Source of the DNA: Allorhodoferax sp032337135
GTDB taxonomy: Bacteria > Pseudomonadota > Gammaproteobacteria > Burkholderiales > Burkholderiaceae_C
Length of the DNA stretch: 64,000 nucleotides
Assembly: GCF_032337135.1 (NCBI RefSeq)
Contig: NZ_JAVXZZ010000001.1
Coordinates: 248,001-312,000, forward strand
Direction: 5' to 3'
This document shows, piece by piece, positions 1-8,476 of this stretch. How positions within the stretch are numbered: the first letter of the stretch is position 1; every line of letters starts with the position of its first letter. A program made the position numbers and the translations under genes. Below the pieces are notes generated by a model. That model was given only the letters and a program-made list of their open reading frames with translations. It was not told where the DNA came from and made no database searches.

Positions 1-530
1 AATTTTTCCCGATGTGCCTTCAGCGCTCCCTCGGCCTCAAGAAGCTTATTCTCTGCGATCAGCTTGTTTACGCCCCTAACCGCAAGGAGTTGATCCTGAA
101 TCGCGACTTGATTGCTATCAAGCAATTGCAGCGCGATCTGAAATGAATCGTGCAGCGGAAGAACTACCACCTCTCTGGGGGTTTCGTATAGCACATCAAG
201 ACGTGCTCTGTAATCTTTGGACCGGCTACGAAGTTCAATCTCCCCCATGAGCCAGTGCTCAAAGCGAAGCAACTCGCTTATCGGCAGGTAGATGCGTGCA
301 TCGCTGCGGGCTTTGAGGAGGTTTCTCTGCCGAGTCACCGAGCGTGCAAACGCTGCGTGAGGGTGCTCAATATCACTTGCGATGAAGCCGCTTTGCAATG
401 CTGCCAATGCGCGATGTTTGAGCTCGGCGAACGGGGTGCGGTGTTGATTCAAGGAATTGTCGGCGAGAAGTAGCAGCAACAGAAACTCACCCTGCTGGGC
501 CGAGTGATTGGCATTATGCACATGACGCAC
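1..530 (-). CDS. Hypothetical protein, partial (3' end outside window)
   Basis: A continuous minus-strand frame runs from a GTG at 528-530 through the left edge, so the C-terminus is missing. About 176 residues are visible. They begin VRHVHNANHSAQQGEFLLLLL and end near LLEAEGALKAHREK, and are largely helical with a charged, probably coiled-coil C-terminal part. I do not recognise the family. An in-frame TAG lies five codons upstream of the GTG and no good Shine-Dalgarno site is visible. The gene may therefore use the GTG start, or may be an N-terminally truncated or frameshifted remnant. Codon use is AT-richer than in the cyclase gene that follows (many TTG, CTT, GTA and AGA codons), which hints at transferred DNA. 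It is better supported than the short plus-strand frame at 255-473, because the frame is longer, unbroken and protein-like. Confidence 0.55.
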   Translation of the reverse strand, partial: MRHVHNANHSAQQGEFLLLLLLADNSLNQHRTPFAELKHRALAALQSGFIASDIEHPHAAFARSVTRQRNLLKARSDARIYLPISELLRFEHWLMGEIELRSRSKDYRARLDVLYETPREVVVLPLHDSFQIALQLLDSNQVAIQDQLLAVRGVNKLIAENKLLEAEGALKAHREK

Positions 531-826
531 ACTGTGGATTTTCTACAACGACGTCCCTCCGGAATTGAATAGCATGTGGGCTTGAAGTCCCATCCAACAG
601 GCTGGCAATTCTAGTCACCAAAGCCTTTCAACACATTTTCTGATTGCGGTCATTCGCCAAAGACTGCAACTGGCCCGGACCAGATGCTGGGATTGAGCAG
701 GGTCATGACCGCCATCGCGGCAAACCTCACATTCATTGCAATTTAGGGGCGCGTCAGGTGAACCTTGGGCCCGATCGCCCCCTGGAGGCTGATTGGGACG
801 CAGAAAATCCGGATGTCCGGGTCTGC

Positions 827-2974
827 CTACTTGTCGTGCAGCACCAGCTGCACACCAGTCTCACCGCGCTGCAGGCGCTGCAGGTGCATGGCAACCACGC
901 CGTCCTGCGGATAGCGGGCCGCCAAGGCTTCGAACGTCTGCAAGGCCTGCGGGTCATTCGACTCCAGCCGGGCATAGGCTGCCCCATAGTCTTCCAGAGG
1001 CGCACAGCCGGGGAGCTGGGCGGCACAGGGCTCCCACACCGCCAATGCCTGCGTCTTGCCCTTGAGCACCAGGTGGGCTACGGGGCGCGCGGGCACATCG
1101 GTGCAGGCCGAGAGGGTCGCCTCCGAAATGCACACCAGGCTGCCGAGGTACTTGTTGGCCCCCTCCAGCCGTGACGCTGTATTCACCGGGTCGCCCAGCG
1201 CGCGGTAATCGAACATGGTGGAGCCACCAAAGTTGCCCACAATGACCTCGCCCGAATGCACGCCGATGCGGGTGTAGCCAAAGGGCACCTGGCGCTCGGT
1301 CTGGATGCGCTGGGCATAGGCTTGTGCAAAGGCACTCATCTCCAGCGCGCACTGCACGGCCCGCTGGCGATGGTCGGGCTGTACCAGGGGCGCGGAAAAC
1401 ACCACGGCCACGGCGTCGCCGACAAACCGGTCCAGCGTGGCGCCATGGGCGAAGGCAATCGCAATCATGCGGTCCAGGTAGTCGTTGAGCAAGGCCACGG
1501 CGCCACCGGGGTCCATGGATTCCATCAGCGTGGTGAACCCGGCCAGGTCGGTAAACACGAAACTGCATTCCTGGCGCTTGCCACCGAGTTCGAGTTGCTC
1601 CGGGTGCGCCACCAGGTGATCCACGCGGTTGGGCGAGACATAGCGCGAAAAGGCCTGGCGGATCCAGCGTTCCTCGCGCTCGGTATCCAGGTGGCGCTGC
1701 ACGCTGCACAACAGGAATGCCAGCACCATCCACAGCGCGGGCTCCAGGCCGTTGAGCAGCAGCCGGTACTGCACAAAGGCCCACCACGCGCCACCCACCA
1801 CCACGACCACAGCCAGAAAAGCCCAGGTAGCCGACACGGCGGCCCGGGTGCTGGCCGCGGCAAAGCCTACGGCCAGGCAGCCGAGCACCACCACCAGCGC
1901 TTCCAGCCCCATGGCCCAGGAGGGGCGCTGCAGTGCCTGCCCCCCCAGGACCTGCTCCAGGGCCTGCGCGTGCGCCGTCACCCCGGGCATGACATGGCCC
2001 AGGGGGCTGAAGCGTAGGTCCATCAAGCCCTGGGCCGAAGTCCCCACCAGCACCAGCTTGCCAGCGATGCGTCCCGGCTCGGTCTTGCCCGCCAGCACCC
2101 GCCAGGCGGGCTCGAAGCGTTCGCTTTGCGGGGCGCTGTAATGCAGCCACATTTCCCCCTCGGCGGTGGTGGGAATGGTGAATGCGCCAATGCGCACCTC
2201 CTGCAGGCCCGCGCCATCGTGCCCCGCCCCCTTGAGCATGTAGTTGCTCGCCCCCTGCGCCACCCGCAGCATTTCTGCCACCAGGGTGGGCGCCAGTTGC
2301 TGCTGCACGGCAAACAGCATGGGCACGCGCCGCACCACACCGTCCGGATCGGCCACAAAGTTCAGCGAACCGAGGCCCGCACTGGCCGCACGGATTGCAG
2401 GCAGGGGCAGGCGGGCACCATCAAAGCGGTGCAGGCGCCCTGCGGCGGAGTCGCCCAAGGTCAGCACCCGGTAGGGCACCACGTCCGGCAGTGGCTGCAG
2501 ACCGCCGGGACCGGTGCCATCGCCCTGCTCCAGCGCCATGCCCACCACCGTGCCACCTGCTTGCAGTGCGCGGGCCAGTACCTGGTCGTGGTCGGGCAGC
2601 TGGCGCAGCGCCTGGCGCATCTCAGGCGAAATGGCCCATTGGGCTGACGCGCGTTGCGGCGAGGTCCGGTCCGGCTCCACGAACAAGGCATCCAGGCCGA
2701 TGACGACTGCGCCCATGGCGCGCAGCCGCTGCACCAGCTCGGCCACGCGCGTGCGCGGCCAGGGCCACTGCCCGTAGGTGCGCAGGCTCTCGTCGTCCAG
2801 ATCGACAACCACCACCCCGACATCGGCATAGTCGCGCGGGTGCCAGCGCTGGAACTGGTCGAACTGGACATTGCGCAGCACCTGCAGCGCTACCGGCTGT
2901 ACCCAGACCGACAGCAGTGCCAGCACGGCACACAGCAAAGGGAGAATGGCCTTGCGCAAGGCGCTGTGCATCAC
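827..2974 (-). CDS. CHASE2-domain adenylate/guanylate cyclase
   Basis: Membrane-bound class III nucleotide cyclase of 715 residues, predicted to make cAMP (or cGMP) in response to an extracytoplasmic signal. There is an N-terminal membrane segment (about 10-28), a periplasmic CHASE2 sensor domain (about 35-345), three membrane helices (about 355-425), and a cyclase catalytic domain (about 465-640). The two metal-binding aspartates appear in FTDLAG (D476) and FVGDAV (D520). The GDPVNTASRLEG stretch carries the asparagine and arginine that stabilise the transition state (N598, R602), so the domain looks catalytically competent. It is the last gene of a minus-strand operon, 9 bp after an OmpA-like lipoprotein gene and a FecR gene. 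That three-gene layout suggests an envelope-linked sensing unit. The actual ligand cannot be read from the sequence. Confidence 0.93.
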   Translation of the reverse strand: MMHSALRKAILPLLCAVLALLSVWVQPVALQVLRNVQFDQFQRWHPRDYADVGVVVVDLDDESLRTYGQWPWPRTRVAELVQRLRAMGAVVIGLDALFVEPDRTSPQRASAQWAISPEMRQALRQLPDHDQVLARALQAGGTVVGMALEQGDGTGPGGLQPLPDVVPYRVLTLGDSAAGRLHRFDGARLPLPAIRAASAGLGSLNFVADPDGVVRRVPMLFAVQQQLAPTLVAEMLRVAQGASNYMLKGAGHDGAGLQEVRIGAFTIPTTAEGEMWLHYSAPQSERFEPAWRVLAGKTEPGRIAGKLVLVGTSAQGLMDLRFSPLGHVMPGVTAHAQALEQVLGGQALQRPSWAMGLEALVVVLGCLAVGFAAASTRAAVSATWAFLAVVVVVGGAWWAFVQYRLLLNGLEPALWMVLAFLLCSVQRHLDTEREERWIRQAFSRYVSPNRVDHLVAHPEQLELGGKRQECSFVFTDLAGFTTLMESMDPGGAVALLNDYLDRMIAIAFAHGATLDRFVGDAVAVVFSAPLVQPDHRQRAVQCALEMSAFAQAYAQRIQTERQVPFGYTRIGVHSGEVIVGNFGGSTMFDYRALGDPVNTASRLEGANKYLGSLVCISEATLSACTDVPARPVAHLVLKGKTQALAVWEPCAAQLPGCAPLEDYGAAYARLESNDPQALQTFEALAARYPQDGVVAMHLQRLQRGETGVQLVLHDK

Positions 2975-2983
2975 TTCGGCGAT

Positions 2984-3562
2984 TCAACGCACCGAGATCT
3001 CCACGCGCCGGTTGCGTGGTTCATCGGTTTCATCGGGCGTGGGAACCAGCGGGTTGCGTTCGCCGTGCGATTCCACGCTCAGCGCAAAGGCCTGCAGGCC
3101 CTGCTCGGTCAGCAGGGCGGCAATGCCCTGCGCGCGCTTGAGGCCCAGGGCTTCATTGGCTTCGGCGTTACCCACCGTGTCGGTGTGGCCGATGACGCTG
3201 ACGTCGGCCACCGGCCGACGCCGCACATCGTCGAGGATGGTGGCCAGCAGCGCCTGCGACTCGGGCGTCAATTCGGCACCGCCGCTCTGGAAGTAGAGCA
3301 GGTAGCGCTGGGGCAGCACAGGCTGTGCCGCCAGCACCGCCGCAAAGTCGGCCTCGAAGCGGCGCACGTCCACCGGTTCGGGGGGCTTGGCACCGTCGAG
3401 CGACGTTGCATCCATGGCGCGGTCTATCATTTGCGTGCCATTCTTGCCGCGCACGGTAACCTTGCCAACGCCGCCTTGCGGGTCTTCCAGCAGCACCACA
3501 TACGACGGGCTGGCGCAACCAACCAGGACCACGGCGGCCCACGCCGCACACCAGGCCCTCAT
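2984..3562 (-). CDS. OmpA-family peptidoglycan-binding lipoprotein
   Basis: A 192-residue predicted outer-membrane lipoprotein. The N-terminus is a short signal peptide ending in a lipobox, LVGC, with the acylated cysteine at residue 16. The C-terminal half is an OmpA-like domain with the typical VIGHTDTVGNAEAN segment and the closing NRRVEISVR motif, which binds the meso-diaminopimelate peptide of peptidoglycan. The ATG overlaps the FecR stop codon by four bases (ATGA), implying translational coupling. It sits between the FecR and CHASE2-cyclase genes and may anchor or pass information from the cell wall to the cyclase; that role is inference. Confidence 0.9.
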   Translation of the reverse strand: MRAWCAAWAAVVLVGCASPSYVVLLEDPQGGVGKVTVRGKNGTQMIDRAMDATSLDGAKPPEPVDVRRFEADFAAVLAAQPVLPQRYLLYFQSGGAELTPESQALLATILDDVRRRPVADVSVIGHTDTVGNAEANEALGLKRAQGIAALLTEQGLQAFALSVESHGERNPLVPTPDETDEPRNRRVEISVR

Positions 3563-4032
3563 TGTTCTTCCTCAGCCTTGACCACGAAGTGGGTGCCGCG
3601 CACGCCGATGACGGCGCCCGGCGTCTTCACCGACACGGCTTCCGGGCGCGCCTTGGCAATGGCCCCGGATATGTAGTTCAGGGCGCCCTTACCAAGGTTG
3701 GCGCCAAACTTGTACTGGCCCTGGTTGGGGTCGTACACGTATTCGTCCACGGTCAGCCGGGTGTCGGCCCCCAGGGACAGCACCGTGCTGTCCTTGAAGG
3801 TGAGGCCCAGGCTGGCGTCCTTGCCGGTGCGGATTTCGCTACCCAGATAGACCGGCGTTCCCACCGCGGCTTCCACGGTCTGCGTCTGGGTACGGATGGT
3901 TGCCTGGCCACGCAGGGTCTTGACCCGGCCCACCGGCTCGGCAGACCCGGCCACCGGTGGTGCCGTCTGGGCCGACGCGGTCATGCCGACCCACAAGGCA
4001 CACACCACCAAGCACCGGTTTCGAAAGTTCAT
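3559..4032 (-). CDS. FecR-domain periplasmic protein
   Basis: A 157-residue exported protein with a cleavable signal peptide (about residues 1-21, ending ASA) followed by a FecR domain. Recognisable parts are the VKTLRGQATIR strand, SEIRTGKDASLGLTF, and the C-terminal VKTPGAVIGVRGTHF repeat. Unlike true FecR anti-sigma partners, it has no membrane helix or cytoplasmic part, and no sigma factor is nearby. It is the first gene of the FecR/OmpA/CHASE2-cyclase operon. FecR domains of this secreted type often accompany CHASE2 cyclases, so a role as the soluble ligand-sensing part is plausible but unproven. Confidence 0.88.
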   Translation of the reverse strand: MNFRNRCLVVCALWVGMTASAQTAPPVAGSAEPVGRVKTLRGQATIRTQTQTVEAAVGTPVYLGSEIRTGKDASLGLTFKDSTVLSLGADTRLTVDEYVYDPNQGQYKFGANLGKGALNYISGAIAKARPEAVSVKTPGAVIGVRGTHFVVKAEEEQ

Positions 4033-4058
4033 TGCCTGCTCCTTGCAAGAAGCCCCGA

Positions 4059-6581
4059 CTATACGGCGGCACGGCGCAGGGTCTCCACCACCGGTCTGCG
4101 CAATACGTCACGCAAACCCCACCAACCTGCAAGCCAGGCAAGCAAGGCGCCCGCCAGGGCACCGGCAAATGGCGTGGCCCATTGCAGCGACCAGTCGAAC
4201 TCGAACACATAGCGCGCCAACGCCCAGCCCACGGCCAGTGCGACGACGGAGGCCAGCAGCCCGGCCAGCGCCCCCACGCCCGCCAGCTCGGCGCGCTGCA
4301 CCTGGCGCAGCAGGGAATTGCGGGCCCCCACCGCCCGCATGATGGCAAACTCGCGGGCGCGCTCCTCACGCGTGGCCGTGACGGCGGCGAACAGCACCAC
4401 CAGCCCAGCCGCGAGCGTGAAACCGAAGAGGAACTCGACCGCGCGGATGACCTGGTCGAGCACGCGCTGGATCTGGTTCACGGTGAGCGTCATGTCGACG
4501 TTGGTGACATTGGGGAAACGCCGCACCAGGGCGTTGTCGAAGCCCTTGGTATCGGGTGCCCGGTAGGCCCCCATGTAGGTCACCGGCACGCCTTCCAGCG
4601 CCGCCACCGGGAACATGACGAAGAAGTTGGCCCGCATGGAGCCCCAGTCCACCTTGCGCAGCGAGGTGATGCGCCCTTCGCGTTGCATGCCACCCATGTC
4701 AAACCGCAGGGTGTCGCCCAGCTGCAGCTGCAGGGTCTTGGCCAAGCCCTCTTCCACACTGATGCCCTCGCGCTCCTGCGGCGTCCAGCGCCCCGCCACC
4801 ACGGTGTTGTTGGGCGGAGCGTGTTCGCTGTACGAGAGGTTGAATTCGCGGTCGACCAGCCGCTTGGCTCGGTCTTCCGCGTAGTCATCGGGCGAGACGT
4901 TGCGGCCATTGACCGCCACCAGGCGCCCGCGCAGCATCGGGTACCAGTCGTACTTCTGCACCCCGGCCTCGGCCAGGGTGGCGCGGAAGTCCTGCGCCTG
5001 CTCGGGCAGCACATTGATGACAAAACGGTTTGGCGCATCGGCCGGCGAGGCCTTGCGCCAGCTGCTCACCAGGTCGGTACGCAGCAGCACCAGCAGTACC
5101 AGCGCGAGCAAGCCCACGGCGAGGGCACTGACCTGCACCACGGTGAAGGCCCGGCGCGCCGCCACCTGCCGCGTGGCCAAGGCCAGCCAACGCGGTGCGC
5201 GCGGACTGCGCTCCACCAGCACCCGCACCAGCGCCACCATGAACCAGCTCACGCCCGCAAACAGCAGCACCGCACCACCGAAGCCCGCCACGGCGATGGC
5301 GCCCAGCGTGGCGTCGCGGCTTACCACCAGCAGCAGCGCAGCAAAGCCCGCCAGCCCCAGGCCCAGCACCCCGAGCGAAGCCGGGCGCAGTTGCCCGACA
5401 TCGCGCCGGATCACGCGCAGCGCGGGCACGCGGGCCAGCTGCAGCACGGGCGGCAGGCCGAAGGCCAGCAGCAGGGTCAGGGCCATGCCCAGGCCATAGG
5501 CCACCGGCTGCCAGCCCGGCGCGGGCAAGCTGCTGTCCACCAGGCCGGCCAGCAGCACCACAAACCCTAAGTGCACGCCATAGCCCATTGCCACGCCCAA
5601 AAGTGCAGCCAGCAGGCCCACGGTGGTGAATTCCAGCGTGTAGGCCGCCGCCATGGTGCGTTGGCTCAGGCCCAGCACGCGCAGCATGGCGCAGTCGTCC
5701 AGGTGGTGCTGGGCAAAGCGCCGCGCCGCCAAGGCCACCGCCACGGCGCTGAGCAGGGCCGCCAGCAGCGACACCAGGCTCAGGAACTTCTCGGCGCGCT
5801 CCAGCGTCTGGCCCATTTCAGGGCGTCCGCCCTGCAGCGACTCCAGCCGCACCCCGCGCATGGCCTTGTCCTTGAGGTAGCGGTCGGCCCAGGTGCTGTA
5901 GCCCGTCACCGCGGCGTCGGGGCCGGCCAGCGCCAGGCGGTAGGTCACGCGGCTGGCCGGTTGCACCAGCGCAGTTGCGCCCAGGTCGGCGCTGTTGAGC
6001 ATCACCCGCGGAGCGAAGTTCATGAACCCCGCGCCGCGGTCCGGCTCGACCGCAATGACGGCGTCGATGCGCAGCAGGCTTTGGCCCAGGTGCAGCCGGT
6101 CCCCCACCTGCAGACCCAAGGCCTCCAGCAGCGCGCCATCGACCCAGACCGTGCCAGTGGCCGGAATACCCTTGGCAGGCTCCACCCGTTCACCGACCTG
6201 CAGCTGCAGGGTTCCACGCAGGGGGTACCCGGCCTCGACCGCCTTGAGCGCCACCAGCTTGGCCGCGCCACCGCGTTCGTCGGTGGCCCGCGCCATGGTC
6301 GGAAAAGTGGCCGACAGGGCCTGGTCCAGGCCGCGCTGGCGGGCTTGCTGCAGGAATTCGGCAGCAGGCGGGTTGTCGCTGGCCACCACCACGTCGCCCC
6401 CCAGCAGCTGGCGCGCATCGCGCTGCAGCCCGCCCTGGATGCGGTCGGCCAGGAAACCCACCGCCGTCAGGGCCGCCACGGCCAGGGCCACGGCCACCAC
6501 CACCAGACGCAACTCACCGGCGCGCAGATCGCGGACCAGGGAGCGCCAACCCAACTGCCAGAATGTGCTTTTCATGGGCAC
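4059..6581 (-). CDS. FtsX-like ABC transporter permease (YbbP type)
   Basis: An 840-residue inner-membrane permease with two FtsX/MacB-type modules. One membrane helix lies near residues 25-45, followed by a large periplasmic domain (about 50-260) and three helices (about 265-380). After a second block of helices and a second periplasmic domain there are three final helices (about 715-820). The length and layout match the YbbP/lipoprotein-release-like family, which normally works with a separate ATPase (YbbA) and is often beside a TesA lipase. Neither partner is adjacent here: upstream is a non-coding repeat and downstream is the FecR operon. It may use an ATPase encoded elsewhere. The ATG was chosen because it gives MPMKSTFWQLGWRSL, the usual start of this family. 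Confidence 0.9.
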   Translation of the reverse strand: MPMKSTFWQLGWRSLVRDLRAGELRLVVVAVALAVAALTAVGFLADRIQGGLQRDARQLLGGDVVVASDNPPAAEFLQQARQRGLDQALSATFPTMARATDERGGAAKLVALKAVEAGYPLRGTLQLQVGERVEPAKGIPATGTVWVDGALLEALGLQVGDRLHLGQSLLRIDAVIAVEPDRGAGFMNFAPRVMLNSADLGATALVQPASRVTYRLALAGPDAAVTGYSTWADRYLKDKAMRGVRLESLQGGRPEMGQTLERAEKFLSLVSLLAALLSAVAVALAARRFAQHHLDDCAMLRVLGLSQRTMAAAYTLEFTTVGLLAALLGVAMGYGVHLGFVVLLAGLVDSSLPAPGWQPVAYGLGMALTLLLAFGLPPVLQLARVPALRVIRRDVGQLRPASLGVLGLGLAGFAALLLVVSRDATLGAIAVAGFGGAVLLFAGVSWFMVALVRVLVERSPRAPRWLALATRQVAARRAFTVVQVSALAVGLLALVLLVLLRTDLVSSWRKASPADAPNRFVINVLPEQAQDFRATLAEAGVQKYDWYPMLRGRLVAVNGRNVSPDDYAEDRAKRLVDREFNLSYSEHAPPNNTVVAGRWTPQEREGISVEEGLAKTLQLQLGDTLRFDMGGMQREGRITSLRKVDWGSMRANFFVMFPVAALEGVPVTYMGAYRAPDTKGFDNALVRRFPNVTNVDMTLTVNQIQRVLDQVIRAVEFLFGFTLAAGLVVLFAAVTATREERAREFAIMRAVGARNSLLRQVQRAELAGVGALAGLLASVVALAVGWALARYVFEFDWSLQWATPFAGALAGALLAWLAGWWGLRDVLRRPVVETLRRAAV

Positions 6582-6616
6582 ACCTTAGCGCAAAAGGGGT
6601 TTGCCCCGGTGGGGAT

Positions 6617-7110
6617 GGTGTTTTCTGGGGTTCTTTGATGGGGAGCCATGTGGCGATGCCTTGGTTCGGAGGAAATGCTTGGTCTTGTTTTTTCCTCACG
6701 CCCCCCTCACTCCCCCAGCCCCTCTCTCGCCCCGCCGGGCGAAAGAGGGGAGCCTGAACAGCCACATTTGGCTGTCACGGAAAACAAGGGAAGTGCACGC
6801 GCCACGGCCTCGTGGGCGCTGTGGTTTGCGAGATCATCGTGCTATTGCTATCGTTTTGCTAGCTGTCGACGCAATTTCTATGGGGGCTAGAGGCCAATTT
6901 GGCACCTAAAACCATCCACCCGCCCTGCCCCAACGCCAGGCGGCGCGTGCACTTCCCTTGTTTGAACACGCGGCCAAATGTGGCTGTTCAGGCTCCCTCT
7001 CGCCCGGCGGGGCGAGAGGGCGGGGGGTGAGTGGGGGCCGTGTGGAAGCCGCCTGCAATGGCAATGCCTCCGAACCAAGGCATTGCCGCATGGCTCCCAA
7101 AGAAAACACC
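6617..7110. repeat. Long palindromic repeat, copy A (~490 bp, non-coding)
   Basis: This region fills the 683-bp gap between the FtsX permease and the solute-binding protein gene and holds no credible gene. It is a large imperfect inverted repeat. The left arm begins GGTGTTTTCT and contains GCCTTGGTTCGGAGG; the right arm ends with the complements. Inside each arm are two nested hairpins. One is an 11-bp stem CCCTCTCGCCC/GGGCGAGAGGG (6719-6750, with one mismatch, and 6995-7020). The other is CAGCCA-catt-TGGCTG (6759-6774 and its mirror near 6972-6986). Next come the mirrored blocks GGGAAGTGCACGCGCC (6788-6803) and GGCGCGTGCACTTCCC (6942-6957). A dispersed short repeat sits at the centre. A second copy lies at 29906-30305. 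Confidence 0.8.
6847..6900 (+). repeat. Dispersed ~55-bp REP-like repeat, copy 1
   Basis: This copy sits at the centre of palindrome A. The shared pattern is a GCTAC...GTAGC palindrome, then about CTGCTTACGCA, about 8 variable bases, and GGGCTANAGGCCAATT. Here it reads GCTATCG, then TGCTAGCTGTCGACGCA, then GGGGGCTAGAGGCCAATT. At least nine further copies occur in the window. Confidence 0.7.
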
Positions 7111-7264
7111 AGAGGCCAGCGCTTTCACCCTCGCAGTTCCCGGCAGGCCAGAGAACAAAGGCGGCCTCCAGCATTGCCCGACGCTAGCGCAAACCCGCAA
7201 TCCCCCTACCCATGCACCCCCCAACATGGCATAGTGGCCGTTCGCTCGGATTTCGCTACACCCC

Positions 7265-8035
7265 ATGTATCTCGTTGGTACCCGCTTCAACCGATACGCC
7301 CTGCTGGCCATGGGGTGGCTGTGGGCGATCCTGCCTACCCATGCGGAGACATGGACTATCCGTGCGGATCACTGGTGCCCGTACAACTGCACCCCGGGCA
7401 CCGACCGCCCGGGCTACATGATCGAGATACTGCAGCGAACTGCGGCCAAGCATGGGCACACCCTGGACTACCGGCTCATGCCTTGGCCACGGGCCTTGCA
7501 GCAAGCCCGCGAGGGCTTGATCACGGGGGTGGTGGGCATGGTGGCGAGCAACCGCGAGGGGCTGCTGCTGTCAGACAAGATGGGGGTGGATGCCACCTGC
7601 GTTTTCGTCCTCAAGGGAAGCACCTTGCGATATCGCAGGGTATCCGACCTCGACAGCTTCGGACGCATCGGGATCGTGGAGGGCTATGGCTATCCCGACG
7701 AATTCATGCAATGGCAAAAGCGCCATGCACGCCAGGTGCAGGCAGTCGCCGGCGAAAACACCTTGCAGATGCAGGCCAAGAAGCTGACCTCCCAACGCAT
7801 CGAGGCATTCGTGGAAAACGTCAATGTCGTGCGCCATTCGGAGTCGGAGGTACCGGAACTGCGCTGGGTGGGGAATGCCGGCTGCATGCAGGAAGAAGAC
7901 CTGTACTTCGGCTACAGCAAGAAAGTCCCGCACGCCGCGTCAATCAAGCAGATGGTGGATCAGGAACTGGCTGCAATGAAGAAGAACGGCGAGCTGAACA
8001 AGCTGCTGGAAAAGTACCGCGTAGCCCCCTGGTAG
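7265..8035 (+). CDS. Periplasmic solute-binding protein (SBP family 3)
   Basis: A 256-residue exported protein with a signal peptide (residues 1 to about 27, ending THAE) and a bilobed extracellular solute-binding domain of the amino-acid family (SBP_bac_3). Typical pieces are PGYMIEILQRTAAKHG near the start of the domain and DLDSFGRIGIVEGYGY at the lobe crossover. The C-terminal helix reads MKKNGELNKLLEKYR. No permease or ATPase gene is adjacent, so it may serve a distant transporter or act as a stand-alone sensor. Residues 35-45 contain two cysteines (WCPYNC) that could form a disulphide. The ligand cannot be told from sequence. It stands alone, on the opposite strand to both neighbours. 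Confidence 0.85.
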   Translation: MYLVGTRFNRYALLAMGWLWAILPTHAETWTIRADHWCPYNCTPGTDRPGYMIEILQRTAAKHGHTLDYRLMPWPRALQQAREGLITGVVGMVASNREGLLLSDKMGVDATCVFVLKGSTLRYRRVSDLDSFGRIGIVEGYGYPDEFMQWQKRHARQVQAVAGENTLQMQAKKLTSQRIEAFVENVNVVRHSESEVPELRWVGNAGCMQEEDLYFGYSKKVPHAASIKQMVDQELAAMKKNGELNKLLEKYRVAPW

Positions 8036-8047
8036 GACGCTTCCCGT

Positions 8048-8443
8048 TCAGCCCGTGGCTTCATGGCAAGCCACGCACAGCTTGTTCCCATCGGGGTCCC
8101 GGATGTAAGCGCCGTAGTAATGCGCGTGGTACTCGGGCCGCAGGCCGGGGGCCCCCTCGTCCGACCCACCATGCGCCAGGGCCGCCGCATGCATCGCATC
8201 CACCTGCGCCCGGGTCGTGGCCAGAAAGCCTGCCATCTGGCCATTGCCTGCACTGGCTGGCGCACCGTCAAAAGGTGCCCCGATGAGGAACAGCGGCCGG
8301 GCCTGCCCCGGCATCTGCCAGCCTGCCCAGGGGCGCTCACGCTCCACGAAACGCTGGGTCAAGCCCAGCACGGCCAATACCGGTTGGTAGAACGCAAGTG
8401 CACGTTCGAAATCGCGCACGCCGACAAACACATGGGAAAACAT
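8048..8443 (-). CDS. VOC-family (glyoxalase/bleomycin-resistance fold) protein
   Basis: A 131-residue single-domain protein of the vicinal oxygen chelate superfamily. It starts MFSHVFVGVRDFERALAFY, the common first strand and helix of this fold, and ends with the YIRDPDGNKLCVACH strand that usually carries a metal-ligand region. The ATG at 8443 was chosen because GGAGGT lies six bases upstream; an in-frame start five codons earlier lacks such a site. It is the last gene on the strand that encodes formate dehydrogenase, 33 bp after fdhD, and may be co-transcribed. The substrate is unknown. Confidence 0.85.
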   Translation of the reverse strand: MFSHVFVGVRDFERALAFYQPVLAVLGLTQRFVERERPWAGWQMPGQARPLFLIGAPFDGAPASAGNGQMAGFLATTRAQVDAMHAAALAHGGSDEGAPGLRPEYHAHYYGAYIRDPDGNKLCVACHEATG

Positions 8444-8476
8444 GGCACCTCCAAGCAAAGACTGCAGGGGAGGACT

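Noticed and set aside
255..473. 72-codon plus-strand frame
   Set aside because: It starts at a GTG with no ribosome site and lies opposite a longer open minus-strand frame that looks more like a protein.
650..736. 28-codon minus-strand frame (MNVRFAAMAVMTLLNPSIWS...)
   Set aside because: It has a hydrophobic, protein-like look but no ribosome site, no neighbour it could serve and no recognised family. It may be a remnant; support is too weak to call.
6563..7311. Short frames in the palindromic repeats giving peptides such as PPGERG, RPAGREGA or LARRGERAGGEW
   Set aside because: They come from the GC-rich hairpin arms, occur in both copies in several frames, and have no start signals. Such peptides are frequent false annotations in this family.
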